A stretch of 32,794 nt of DNA from Streptomyces albidus (ex Kaewkla and Franco 2022) (GCF_013870515.1 NZ_JACBXA010000041.1:1-32794), one strand, 5' to 3'; positions 8,192 to 15,398 are shown, counted from the stretch's first letter. Notes: generated by a model from the letters alone, not told the origin. Made by a program: numbers and translations.

Positions 8192-8222
8192 ATTGAAGAC
8201 CTTGACGCTACGACAAGGTCAA
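8192..8222 (-). promoter_or_regulatory. MerR-type promoter and operator with 19-bp spacer
   Basis: On the minus strand TTGACC (8222-8217) and TTCAAT (8197-8192) are separated by exactly 19 bp, the over-long spacer that MerR proteins correct by bending DNA. The spacer and -35 contain a perfect inverted repeat GACCTTG/CAAGGTC (8198-8204 and 8214-8220). The expected start, about 7 bases past the -10, falls on the A of ATG 8185, so the mRNA is probably leaderless; no useful Shine-Dalgarno sequence is present. Confidence 0.85.
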
Positions 8223-8351
8223 CACGGTGCGGGCAGACGGCTTCGGTGCACCCGGACGGGGCGCCGCGGACCGGTCGTCTGCATCAGGCAGCGCGCGGTG
8301 TCGCACGCTGTCGCCCACGGGCGCAACGCCCCCGGCCGCGAGCCCTCTCGG

Positions 8352-8945
8352 CTACTGGCCCACCCGTCCGTCGACGCACTCGCGCAGGAGATCGGCGTGA
8401 CCGTTGTGGCGGGCGTACTCCTCGATCATGTGCACCAGGACCTCGCGCAACGTGAGCTCTTCGCCCTCGTGGACGACGGAGACCTCCAGGCTCGGAGCTT
8501 CGGTCACGAACCGCTCGGCGAAGGCGACTTCGCGGCGCCAGGCCTCCCACGCCTCCGCGACGCACTCGGCGTCGCCCGTCGCACCGTTGAAGTCCGCGTC
8601 GCGGTCCTCCTCGGAGCGGTACAGCCTCGGGAGGTCCTGACCGCCGAGGATCCGGCGGAACCAGCTGTGCTCCACTCCCGCCATGTGCCGCACCAGGCCG
8701 AGCAGCGACATGTTGGACGGCGGCACCGACCGGCGGGCCAGCCCCTCCGCGTCGAGCCCCGAGCACTTCATCTCCAGCGTCAGCCTCTGGTCCTTCAAGT
8801 AACCGACGAGCGTTGCCAGTTCGCCCTTGAAGCCCCCGTCGGAGCGTGGATCGTCCTCGGGGCGGGTGAACATGTCCCACCACCCGAATCGGCGCTCGTT
8901 CTCTCCCGCTGCTGACTCCGCGACATCGGCCATGCCGGTGAGCAT
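8352..8945 (-). CDS. DinB superfamily protein (DUF664)
   Basis: The 197-residue protein has the four-helix DinB/DUF664 fold. An early helix contains ELATLVGYLKDQRLTLEMKC. A metal-ligand-like His lies in SLLGLVRHMAGVEHSWF, and a second group occurs in VLVHMIEEYARHNGHADLLR. The central WEAWRREVAFAERFV and the C-terminal His cluster are characteristic. These proteins are often mycothiol- or bacillithiol-dependent enzymes or of unknown role; the Streptomyces group (mini-circle protein type) is uncharacterised. ATG 8945 has GGAG 5 bases upstream; the in-frame ATG four codons later has none. It is divergent from the PopR-like gene. Confidence 0.85.
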   Translation of the reverse strand: MLTGMADVAESAAGENERRFGWWDMFTRPEDDPRSDGGFKGELATLVGYLKDQRLTLEMKCSGLDAEGLARRSVPPSNMSLLGLVRHMAGVEHSWFRRILGGQDLPRLYRSEEDRDADFNGATGDAECVAEAWEAWRREVAFAERFVTEAPSLEVSVVHEGEELTLREVLVHMIEEYARHNGHADLLRECVDGRVGQ

Positions 8946-9063
8946 CGACGCTCCGCGCGGGATCCGCCACAGGGTTTTCGTGCCGGTGGCCCGCCAGCTG
9001 ATTTCGCGGCCGGCAGAACGCTCGCGCCGTGCCGACCGGGCGCAACGCTCCTAGTCTGAAGAA

Positions 9064-9531
9064 GTGACGAGCCACTCGCCGGAACAAGCCCGCGTCATCC
9101 CGCTCCGCCCGGCCACCGGGGCGCCGCCCCAGGTGCCGAAGGAGCCGCTGTGGCGGCACCTTGTCGGGGGCGTCCTGCGCAAGGAGCGGCTCGCTCAGCG
9201 GCGCACTCTCAAGGACGTGGCAGAGGCGGCCCGTATCTCGATGCCCTACCTCTCCGAGCTGGAGCGCGGCCGCAAGGAGGCCTCCTCCGAGGTTCTCGCC
9301 GCCGCCGCACAGGCTCTCGGCCTGGGCCTGGCCGACCTCCTCGGCCTGGCCGGTGCCGAGCTCGCCCGCTTCGGGCGGCCGGGTGCCTCCAGGCCCCGTA
9401 CGGCTGCGCCCGCCCCTGCCGTCGCCGACGGCTGCGACGACGGCAAGGTGACGTCCGTTTCGGAGCTGAGCACCCGGCGTACCGGGGTGCGGAACGGGCC
9501 GCCGCAGGCTCAGGTCCGTCTGGCCGCCTGA
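9064..9531 (+). CDS. popR: XRE-family regulator of clp genes (PopR/ClgR type)
   Basis: The 155-residue protein has a helix-turn-helix at about 33-95: RTLKDVAEAARISMPYLSEL followed by ERGRKEASSEVLAAAAQALG, the ClgR/PopR signature. The middle is a Pro/Ala-rich linker. The C-terminus is VRLAA. In S. lividans, PopR activates clpP3-clpP4 and is destroyed through C-terminal alanines by ClpP1/P2; the LAA end here fits that. The gene faces clpP4 and shares its terminator. The GTG start lies 7 bases after a TAGTCT -10-like element (9052-9057), so the message may be leaderless. ClgR is the alternative name, but position beside clpP3/clpP4 favours PopR. Confidence 0.82.
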   Translation: MTSHSPEQARVIPLRPATGAPPQVPKEPLWRHLVGGVLRKERLAQRRTLKDVAEAARISMPYLSELERGRKEASSEVLAAAAQALGLGLADLLGLAGAELARFGRPGASRPRTAAPAPAVADGCDDGKVTSVSELSTRRTGVRNGPPQAQVRLAA

Positions 9532-9575
9532 GGGCCCCACCGGTCGGCGGCCTTCGGGGCCCGCCCCTCAGGCGG
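9524..9575. terminator. Shared hairpin spanning both stop codons of popR and clpP4
   Basis: CCGCCTGAGGG (9524-9534) and its exact complement (9565-9575) form an 11-bp stem containing the TGA stops of both convergent genes. A competing 7-bp stem GGGCCCC/GGGGCCC (9532-9538 and 9556-9562) lies inside. It probably acts as a bidirectional terminator. Confidence 0.65.
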
Positions 9576-10170
9576 GCTGCATCCTCCGGTTGAGCACCTC
9601 GTCCGCGAGCCCGTACGCGACCGCCTCGTGCGCGGTGAAGACCTTGTCGCGGTCCATGTCAGCGCGGAGGGTCGCCAGCTCCTGGTGCGTATGCCGGGCC
9701 AGCACCTCTTCGACCTCCGAGCGGATCCGGATCATCTCCTTGGCCTGGAGGCTGAGGTCCGACACCGTCCCCTGCCGGCCGGGACTCGCCGGCTGCCCCA
9801 GCAGCACCCGGGCGTGCTCGAGGACGAACCTGCGCCCCGGATCGCCCCCGGCCAGCAGCACGGCGGCGGTCGACGCGGCCTGCCCGACGCAGAAGGTCGA
9901 GATGGGGGCGCCGACGAAGGTCATCGTGTCGTAGATCGCAGTCAGCGAAGTGTAGGAGCCGCCGGGGGAGTTGATGTAGATCGCGATCTCCCGATCCGGT
10001 GCCGAGGACTCCAGGTGGAGCAGCTGCGCGATGACGACGTTGGCCACGCCGTCGTCGATCTCGGTGCCGAGGAAGATGACGCGCTCGGAGAGCAGGCTGC
10101 TGTAGATGTCGTACGCCCGCTCCCCTTGCGGGGTGCGCTCGACGACGGTCGGGATCGTGTACTGGCTCAT
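9568..10170 (-). CDS. clpP4: ClpP-family protease subunit with His-to-Gly change (ClpP4-like)
   Basis: The 200-residue ClpP homologue is the second gene of the clpP3-clpP4 operon (TGATG overlap with clpP3 at 10168-10172). The nucleophile Ser100 sits in [12 protein letters not shown] and the acid Asp175 in MDRDKVFTA. The catalytic His position reads [11 protein letters not shown], with Gly125 where ClpP has His (compare IMMHQPSAG in the neighbour). The codon is GGG, so the change needs more than one base. Other ClpP features ([23 protein letters not shown]) are intact. It is probably a structural or regulatory ring partner of ClpP3 with little own activity; that is inference. No processing propeptide is obvious. 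Confidence 0.88.
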   Translation of the reverse strand: MSQYTIPTVVERTPQGERAYDIYSSLLSERVIFLGTEIDDGVANVVIAQLLHLESSAPDREIAIYINSPGGSYTSLTAIYDTMTFVGAPISTFCVGQAASTAAVLLAGGDPGRRFVLEHARVLLGQPASPGRQGTVSDLSLQAKEMIRIRSEVEEVLARHTHQELATLRADMDRDKVFTAHEAVAYGLADEVLNRRMQPA

Positions 10171-10820
10171 CACAGACCCACCTTCCGCTTCGAGGCGGCC
10201 GGACGTACGTGGTCGAGGGAGCTGACGACGTGGTCGACCATGCCGTACTCCACCGCCTGCTCCGCCGTGAACCACCGGTCCCGGTCGCCGTCGCGGGAGA
10301 TCGTCTCCTCGGTCTGGCCCGTGTGCGCCGCGGTGATCCGTTCGATGGACTTCTTCATGAACTCGAGGTTCTCGGCCTGGATCTCGATGTCGGCCGTGGG
10401 ACCGCCGATGCCCGCCGACGGCTGGTGCATCATGATCCGCGAGTTCGGCAGTGCGTACCGCTTCCCCGGAGTGCCGACAGTGAGAAGGAACTGGCCCATG
10501 CTCGCGGCGAAGCCCATGGCCAGGGTGGAGACGTCGTTCGGGATCAGCTGCATCGTGTCGTAGATGGCGAGGCCTGAAGTCACCGAGCCGCCCGGGCTGT
10601 TGATGCAGAAGCTGATGTCCGTCCGCGGGTCCTCCGCCGACAGCAGGAGCATCTGCGCGCACACCCGGTTCGCGGAGGTCTCGTCCACCTGGGTGCCGAG
10701 GAACACGATGCGCTGCCCGAGGAGTTGGGAGGCCAGGTGGTCGTCGAACCGGCTCGGCGGGGTGTCTCCCTCTGCTGCTCTCGGGGCCAGGGGGTGGTGA
10801 GGGGTGACGAGTAGCGACAT
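10170..10820 (-). CDS. clpP3: ATP-dependent Clp protease proteolytic subunit (ClpP3-like)
   Basis: The 216-residue ClpP serine peptidase has a complete triad: Ser107 in MGFAASMGQ, His132 in [10 protein letters not shown], Asp181 in GDRDRWFTA. The INSPGGS loop is present. ATG 10820 has AAGGAG 5 bases upstream; the frame upstream to 10862 lacks a site. With the ClpP4-like subunit it would form a tetradecamer fed by Clp ATPases (ClpX, ClpC) encoded elsewhere. In Streptomyces this second ClpP pair is normally silent and induced through PopR when ClpP1/P2 fails. The neighbouring PopR-like gene fits this. Confidence 0.92.
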   Translation of the reverse strand: MSLLVTPHHPLAPRAAEGDTPPSRFDDHLASQLLGQRIVFLGTQVDETSANRVCAQMLLLSAEDPRTDISFCINSPGGSVTSGLAIYDTMQLIPNDVSTLAMGFAASMGQFLLTVGTPGKRYALPNSRIMMHQPSAGIGGPTADIEIQAENLEFMKKSIERITAAHTGQTEETISRDGDRDRWFTAEQAVEYGMVDHVVSSLDHVRPAASKRKVGL

Positions 10821-10884
10821 CGCTTCTCCTTCTCGTACCGCGACGCGATTCGCCGCGCTCACTCCACTCTTGACCCGCGGCGGC

Positions 10885-10948
10885 CGCCGATACGGCGATC
10901 TCGCCCCTCAGCAGATTCGCTGACGGCAGAGCGCCCGGCGGACCCGCC
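10885..10948 (-). promoter_or_regulatory. Candidate operator region of clpP3-clpP4
   Basis: Upstream of clpP3 are several short dyads: CGCCG-ATA-CGGCG (10885-10897) and GGCGG-AC-CCGCC (10937-10948). TTCGCT-GAC-GGC (10916-10927) is close to the ClgR box remembered as GTTCGCT-N3-GCG. CGGCAGAGCGC (10924-10934) resembles CGGCAGAACGC at 9011-9021 upstream of the PopR-like gene. No strong -35/-10 is visible, which suits an activator-dependent promoter. Confidence 0.35.
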
Positions 10949-10968
10949 TGCCCCACCGTGGACCGCCG

Positions 10969-11601
10969 CTATCTCGCCGTGGAGCGCCGCAGCCGTGCGC
11001 GGACGGCGCGCTGCGTGACGGGGCCGAGGTCTTCGAGTACGCCGATGAGACCCACGAGCTGTTCGAGTGACGCCAGGGCGTGCTCGGCGCCCCCCGGATC
11101 CACGCCCTCGAACAGCTCCAGGCCGATGAAGGAGGCGGAGACCGCCTTGGCCAGCCCCGCGACGTCCACGAACTCGGTGAGCGGCGTACCCGCGAGGACG
11201 CGGCCGAGGACCTGCTCGATCTCGTCTGTCCACAGGGCCAGTCCGGCAGCGGTCGCGGGAGCGAGGCGTGGTTGCGTCTGCGCGCCGGCCAGCAGCTGGC
11301 CGAGCACGCCGACGTGGCCGCCTTCCCGCTCTGTGGCGTGCAGTTCGCGGGCCAGCTCCAGGAGTTCGCCGAGGCTGCGTACCTGCTGAAGGCGTTCGCG
11401 GTGGACGGCGATCCGCTCCTCCGCGCCGTGACGGCATGCGGCGGCCAGCAGCTCGTCCACGCTGCCGAAGTGATAGAAGACCAGCGCCTGGTTCACCCCC
11501 GCGGCAGCGGCGATCGTACGGGCCGAGGCATGGGCGATGCCCTGCTCGGTGAGGGTCGTGAGCGCGCCCGCCAGCAACTTGGAGCGGGTGTCCTTGCTCA
11601 T
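10969..11601 (-). CDS. TetR family transcriptional regulator
   Basis: The 210-residue regulator has an N-terminal helix-turn-helix: RSKLLAGALTTLTEQGIAHA, then SARTIAAAAGVNQALVFYHFGSVDELL, where VFYHFGS is the usual TetR recognition-helix end. The C-terminal helical domain is 140 residues without a recognisable ligand family. Its ATG overlaps the stop of the DUF4166 gene (ATGA, 11598-11601), making it the last gene of a three-gene coupled operon. It probably represses the operon through the two palindromes at 12991-13039. That binding is inferred from position. Confidence 0.9.
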   Translation of the reverse strand: MSKDTRSKLLAGALTTLTEQGIAHASARTIAAAAGVNQALVFYHFGSVDELLAAACRHGAEERIAVHRERLQQVRSLGELLELARELHATEREGGHVGVLGQLLAGAQTQPRLAPATAAGLALWTDEIEQVLGRVLAGTPLTEFVDVAGLAKAVSASFIGLELFEGVDPGGAEHALASLEQLVGLIGVLEDLGPVTQRAVRARLRRSTAR

Positions 11602-12278
11602 GCGCGTGCCTCTTCGCGCACAGGACGCAGGTCCGTTCGCGAACCGCAGGCGGAGGCGTCGGCGTAGTCGGCGGTGAAGGAGCCGTCGTAGCCGAAGAGT
11701 CGACCGAAGCGCCGGTTGGACACGGAGACCTGGATGCGGAATCGTCCCGCCTCCTCGTCGTAGGACTCCCTGACGACGGTGTCGCCACCGATCAGGTCCG
11801 GCACGCGGACGTCCAACGGGCCTTCCCGGAAGCGGTGTTCGCCGGACCGGATGACGATGGCGCCGGTCGTGTCCGCCTCGAAGTGCAGGTCGGTGGCGAG
11901 GTGTTGGTGTGTGCCGAGGTAGTCGACGATGCACCCGCGTTCCGGGCTGAAGACCATCGTCGCGTCGAACCGCCGCGTACGGCCGGGGAAGGCGAACGTC
12001 CTGACGAACGTGACCGTCTCGCGGCCGTAGGAGTCCGTGTAGGGGAAGTTCTCGATGGTGAAGGGGATGTCGCTGCCGCTCTTCGGCACGAGGATGTTGC
12101 GGACGCCTCCCAGCGCGAGAAACGGCCGCACCAGGGGACCCCCGTGCCAGACGCGGTCCATCACTCCACGGCCGGCACATGCCTCACCGGTGTCGAGCCC
12201 GACGGAGAAGCGGCGCTGGATGCGCGGATGGAGCCGGTCGAAGTCGGAACCCAGGGCACGTTGGAAGATCGAACTCAT
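11598..12278 (-). CDS. DUF4166 domain protein
   Basis: The 226-residue protein begins MSSIFQRALGSDFDRLHPRI and contains GRGVMDRVWHGGPLVRPFLAL, IPFTIENFPYTDSYGRETVTFV, RTFAFPGRTRRFDATMVF and DYLGTHQHLATDLHFEADTT. This layout is the DUF4166 domain, usually attached to or beside oxidoreductases, of unknown function. No signal peptide or membrane helix is evident. GGAG 5 bases before ATG 12278 sets the start, which overlaps the preceding stop (ATGA at 12275-12278). It sits between an SRPBCC-like gene and its TetR regulator, suggesting joint handling of a hydrophobic ligand; this is speculation. Confidence 0.82.
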   Translation of the reverse strand: MSSIFQRALGSDFDRLHPRIQRRFSVGLDTGEACAGRGVMDRVWHGGPLVRPFLALGGVRNILVPKSGSDIPFTIENFPYTDSYGRETVTFVRTFAFPGRTRRFDATMVFSPERGCIVDYLGTHQHLATDLHFEADTTGAIVIRSGEHRFREGPLDVRVPDLIGGDTVVRESYDEEAGRFRIQVSVSNRRFGRLFGYDGSFTADYADASACGSRTDLRPVREEARA

Positions 12279-12970
12279 GGCTGCTCCAGGGAGTCGAGTA
12301 CGGCAGGGGGCGCGACAGCAGTACGGGCTGGTGGGCGCCGCAGGCAACGCCGGGCCGACGGAGTGCCGGGCAGAGGCGGCAACAGCGCCGCGGCGGTCAC
12401 CGCAAGAGCGGCGGCGAACGGTCCGGCGAGCGCGGCCAGGCCGACGGCGACGATGCGTGCCGCTACCTCCAACAGGCCGTGCCGGAGCGACCGTTCGGGG
12501 GTGACGCCGCGCTCGCACCACAGTCGCAGCCGGTCGAAGGACCAGGCGGTGGCCCATCCCGTGAGCGGGCGGAGGACGACGCGGTCGACGATCCGTCCGG
12601 GCAGCCCCCAACTCGGCTCGTAGTCATAGCCCGTGAGGAAGCGGATGCCCTCACCGTCCGGAACGTAGCGCCAGTAGCCGCGTCCCTCGGCGATGAACGA
12701 GAGCGGGTGCCGGGAGGCGAAGCGGAGAGCTGAGGTGCGCGTCCCGTCGGGACGTTGCTTCTTTCCCGCGCTGGTGCCCGTGCCCGTCACGAGCAGCCCC
12801 GGCAGGAGGCGGACCGCGTACCGGAAGCGTTGCGGCTCACCTTCCGCGCGGGCGAGGTAGTCGATGTGGGTGAAGCGCAGATCCCAGCGCCGGTGCAGCG
12901 CTGGAGCCTGCGTTCGCTCCCAGAGCTCGTCCATGTCGGCCTGTATCAGCGCCTCGATGTACAGCCCCAT
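12275..12970 (-). CDS. SRPBCC/START-like protein with C-terminal membrane segment
   Basis: The 231-residue protein has a START-like N-terminal part: MGLYIEALIQADMDELWERT, HRRWDLRFTHIDYLARAEG, FRYAVRLLPGLLVTGTGTSA, RTSALRFASRHPLSFIAEGR and GRGYWRYVPDGEGIRFLTGY, all typical of polyketide cyclase/SRPBCC hydrophobic-ligand proteins. Residues about 165-200 (LLEVAARIVAVGLAALAGPF and the following Ala/Leu run) form one or two membrane helices, after which the tail is Arg/Pro-rich. It has AGGAGG upstream of ATG 12970. It is the first gene of the operon with DUF4166 and TetR, directly behind the double operator. The family assignment is moderate; the ligand is unknown. Confidence 0.72.
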   Translation of the reverse strand: MGLYIEALIQADMDELWERTQAPALHRRWDLRFTHIDYLARAEGEPQRFRYAVRLLPGLLVTGTGTSAGKKQRPDGTRTSALRFASRHPLSFIAEGRGYWRYVPDGEGIRFLTGYDYEPSWGLPGRIVDRVVLRPLTGWATAWSFDRLRLWCERGVTPERSLRHGLLEVAARIVAVGLAALAGPFAAALAVTAAALLPPLPGTPSARRCLRRPPARTAVAPPAVLDSLEQP

Positions 12971-12990
12971 GTGCCCGGCCCTCCTGTTGT

Positions 12991-13006
12991 TTGAGCGGAC
13001 GCTCAA
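12991..13006. promoter_or_regulatory. TetR-type operator 1 (perfect 7-2-7 palindrome)
   Basis: TTGAGCG and CGCTCAA flank two bases. It lies between the predicted -10 (13017-13012 on the minus strand) and the first start codon, where bound repressor would block transcription. Confidence 0.85.
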
Positions 13007-13011
13007 AACGA

Positions 13012-13039
13012 ACGGTAGCACTTTTGAGCGACCGCTCAA
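13012..13039 (-). promoter_or_regulatory. Promoter of the SRPBCC-DUF4166-TetR operon
   Basis: On the minus strand TTGAGC (13039-13034) and TACCGT (13017-13012) are 16 bp apart, fitting a vegetative promoter. The -35 is embedded in operator 2 and the start site falls at or beside operator 1. Confidence 0.55.
13024..13039. promoter_or_regulatory. TetR-type operator 2 (perfect 7-2-7 palindrome)
   Basis: TTGAGCG and CGCTCAA flank a different two-base centre. The arms are identical to operator 1 and the centres are 33 bp apart, about three helical turns, so two dimers would sit on the same DNA face. Confidence 0.85.
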
Positions 13040-13258
13040 GAGGTGGGGCGAATCGGTGCGTACGGTCGGACCCTGCTGGCCTACCTCGCCGTTGACTTGG
13101 AGGAGTCTCGCCTCTGCCGGTCCCGCCTTCGCAGTAGCTGAGGTCTGTGAACGCCTCGCTTCGTGCACTCCCGGGGAGTTGCGGCGCGGCTCCTCGGTCC
13201 CACGGTACGGCTAACTGCAGGTCACCCCAGCCCTTGTTACTACCGCCCCACGAAGAGG

Positions 13259-14749
13259 TCAGCCTTGGCCCTCTTTCCGGGTCAACTTCCGATTCTTGGG
13301 GCCTGGTTTGGCGCCCGCCCTGTCCGAATCCTCTTGTTCCGGCGGCTGGGGAGCCCCTGAGCCCTCTTCGCTCGCACCGCTCAGGATCGCGCGACCTTGC
13401 TTGTCGACAGTGCGAGTGACGGTCTCCTGCAAAACTCCGAACGCGGCTGCCCATGCGATGATTTGGGGCCCCGAGTCCAGACGCGTCAATCCTGGAAAGA
13501 ACTCACCGCTTATGAGAAGAATGCCGAGAAGGGCAGTCAGTGCGCCTACAGGAAGTCGTAGGAGTAGCAGCAGCACGGAGACGTGGTAGGGCCCAGAAGT
13601 TCCCTGCATCCTGCGCAAGGAAACGGCACCAGCCAATGCGGCAGCGAACATGCCAGTGAACTCCACCAGGAAGATATCGCTTCCCTCGGCATTGAATCCA
13701 ATGGGGCAGTGTCGCAGATTGACGATATTTTCGTCGGGGAAGCAGAATATTCTTGCGACTTCACGGTCCAGGCTTGCCCAGATAGCGAAGGCTATGGCGA
13801 TGAGGAACATGATCACGATCGAGCAGATCAATATCTGAGTAAAACTGTGAACCCTGGCTCTCTGCTCGTCCTCGACCTCATTTGCCGCGTGAAGAGTGGC
13901 TGCTGCAATATCCTTCGTTTCCTTGGGGATCGAACGGCCTTTTTTATTGGCTCGTTCCCAGTCGCTTCTGAGGCGTATAAGTCCGTCATCCTTGTTCCCT
14001 AGTTGTGACTCCGCGTGTGCGAGAATTCGGGGGACTTGACTCTTCAGCTCTTCGCGGTGAAGTAGCCTCAGGACCTCTACTTCTGCCTCGTGAACGTTTG
14101 CCAGCGCCGCCACGGCGTCTGCCTTCGTGAGGCGCCGCCACATCTTTGACCACGGTCGCTTGTTCCGGGATACGACCTCTCGTGCCGCTGCAAGCTGTTG
14201 GGAGGCCTTCTCGATAACTCGTCTCTCTGCCTCTGAGGAATTAGGTTCCTTGAGCCTGTTGATCTGGGATTGAACGTCGGCAACGTGTGCTCCAACTCTT
14301 GCACACCAGGCTGATCGGCTCAGTCCCTCAACGTCACCATCTCTTGCACGCGAGGAATCGTGGTCAACCGCGGGGGTCCTTCTCGCTGGATGGCCTCTTG
14401 TGCGGAAAAATCGACGGCTTCGACTCGCAACCTCTTCACGGCGAAGCTGTCTCAATACCTCGACCTCTGCTTCGTGGACAGCAGCCTGGGCTGCGAGAGC
14501 GTCAGCTTTGCTGAGGCGTTGCCACCATCTTGGCCACGGGCGTCTATTCGGAGCAACAATCTTTTCCGCTGCTTCGAGTCGCTGGTTCGCTTCCTCCATG
14601 GCTTGTGTGTCTGTATTGGAAGAGTTGGTGCTCACGCTGTCTATTTGGGAATGGACCTCAGCTATGCGCGCTCTGATTCCCGCACACCACGCTGCGCGGT
14701 CCAGACGCTCGTAGTCTCCGACTCGTTTGTCAGGGTCTTCACGAGTCAT
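13259..14749 (-). CDS. Unrecognised membrane protein with tandem duplicated N-terminal domain
   Basis: The protein is 496 residues from ATG 14749, chosen because GGAGGAG lies 10 bases upstream; an in-frame GTG at 14767 has no site. Residues about 16-107 and 143-235 are two copies of one helical domain. Each starts AWCA....H.ADVQSQI-like, then has an Asn-(Arg/Lys)-Arg-Pro-Trp turn, W..RL.KADA and VHEAEVEVLR.L.REE. A charged helical linker follows. Membrane helices lie near 305-326, 358-378, 392-414 and perhaps 427-443, then a polar Glu/Lys-rich tail. GC in sampled stretches is about 52-53%, clearly below its neighbours, suggesting acquisition. No catalytic motif is visible. It is a single gene; function unknown. 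Confidence 0.8.
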   Translation of the reverse strand: MTREDPDKRVGDYERLDRAAWCAGIRARIAEVHSQIDSVSTNSSNTDTQAMEEANQRLEAAEKIVAPNRRPWPRWWQRLSKADALAAQAAVHEAEVEVLRQLRREEVASRSRRFFRTRGHPARRTPAVDHDSSRARDGDVEGLSRSAWCARVGAHVADVQSQINRLKEPNSSEAERRVIEKASQQLAAAREVVSRNKRPWSKMWRRLTKADAVAALANVHEAEVEVLRLLHREELKSQVPRILAHAESQLGNKDDGLIRLRSDWERANKKGRSIPKETKDIAAATLHAANEVEDEQRARVHSFTQILICSIVIMFLIAIAFAIWASLDREVARIFCFPDENIVNLRHCPIGFNAEGSDIFLVEFTGMFAAALAGAVSLRRMQGTSGPYHVSVLLLLLRLPVGALTALLGILLISGEFFPGLTRLDSGPQIIAWAAAFGVLQETVTRTVDKQGRAILSGASEEGSGAPQPPEQEDSDRAGAKPGPKNRKLTRKEGQG

Positions 14750-15398
14750 AGGCGGAGTCTCCTCCACAGTCCACGGTCAACGGTCAGAATCTAGGCCAGT
14801 AGACCCCAGTGTGCGTATGTCCGCAAACGCTACCTTCAGCGTCGCCTTTCGCCATCCCGTCTCTGAGGTGCTACGGGCTGTGCGGGCGGCGTCCATTGTG
14901 AGTCGGGGGGTGACTCAGTGCAATGCGAGAACTCGCGAATTGGTGACGGAGTGGCAAGCAATCAAGCCGACGCCGAACCATGGAGGAAGGAACACTCAAT
15001 ATTCCTAAGACGACTTGGCCGGCTGCCAGGTGAACTCGCGGTCCTTCGTCGTCATTTCGCGAGGTGACTGCGGCGTTCCCCTGCCCTGTAGCGGACGCCG
15101 CGCCGGTGCGGCCTGCCCTCAGGGCCGCCCGTACGAAGTCCCCGTAGCCGAAGCCGCCTTGACCGGTGGGGGGGGATCCCCCACCGGTCCGCCCGCTGCG
15201 ACTCGTCGGGTGCACGGAAGTACGCCTGAGGCCGGCCGCGACGCCGATGGACTCCGCAGCCCGAGGAGCAGCGAGTTGCCTGTACGCGAAGTACCCCAGA
15301 CGAATTACGAGTTGACGCGACCCGGTGCGTCCTCATGCGTGGTCACGTCGGCACCGCCGCCCCGCTCACAGGGCGCTCTCGGATCGCTCGCCCCCGGG
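14750..15398. other. Gene-free stretch of about 650 bp
   Basis: No frame here is convincing. Possible short frames (about 95-115 codons, both strands) have Arg/Ser-rich translations without motifs or good ribosome binding sites. The left part shares the lower GC of the membrane-protein gene and may hold its promoter (TAGATT at 14793-14788 on the minus strand). The right part is GC-rich again and holds the hairpin at 15161-15189. It may be decayed sequence at the edge of an insertion. Confidence 0.5.
15161..15189. repeat. Perfect 12-bp hairpin, G-run/C-run
   Basis: GACCGGTGGGGG (15161-15172) and its complement (15178-15189) flank a 5-base loop. It could terminate leftward transcription from the msrA gene about 210 bp away, but no gene end is adjacent. 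Confidence 0.6.

Noticed and set aside
14727..15008. 93-codon rightward open frame
   Set aside because: No ribosome binding site, no motif and an unusual Ser/Arg-rich composition; it partly overlaps the start of the membrane-protein gene on the other strand.
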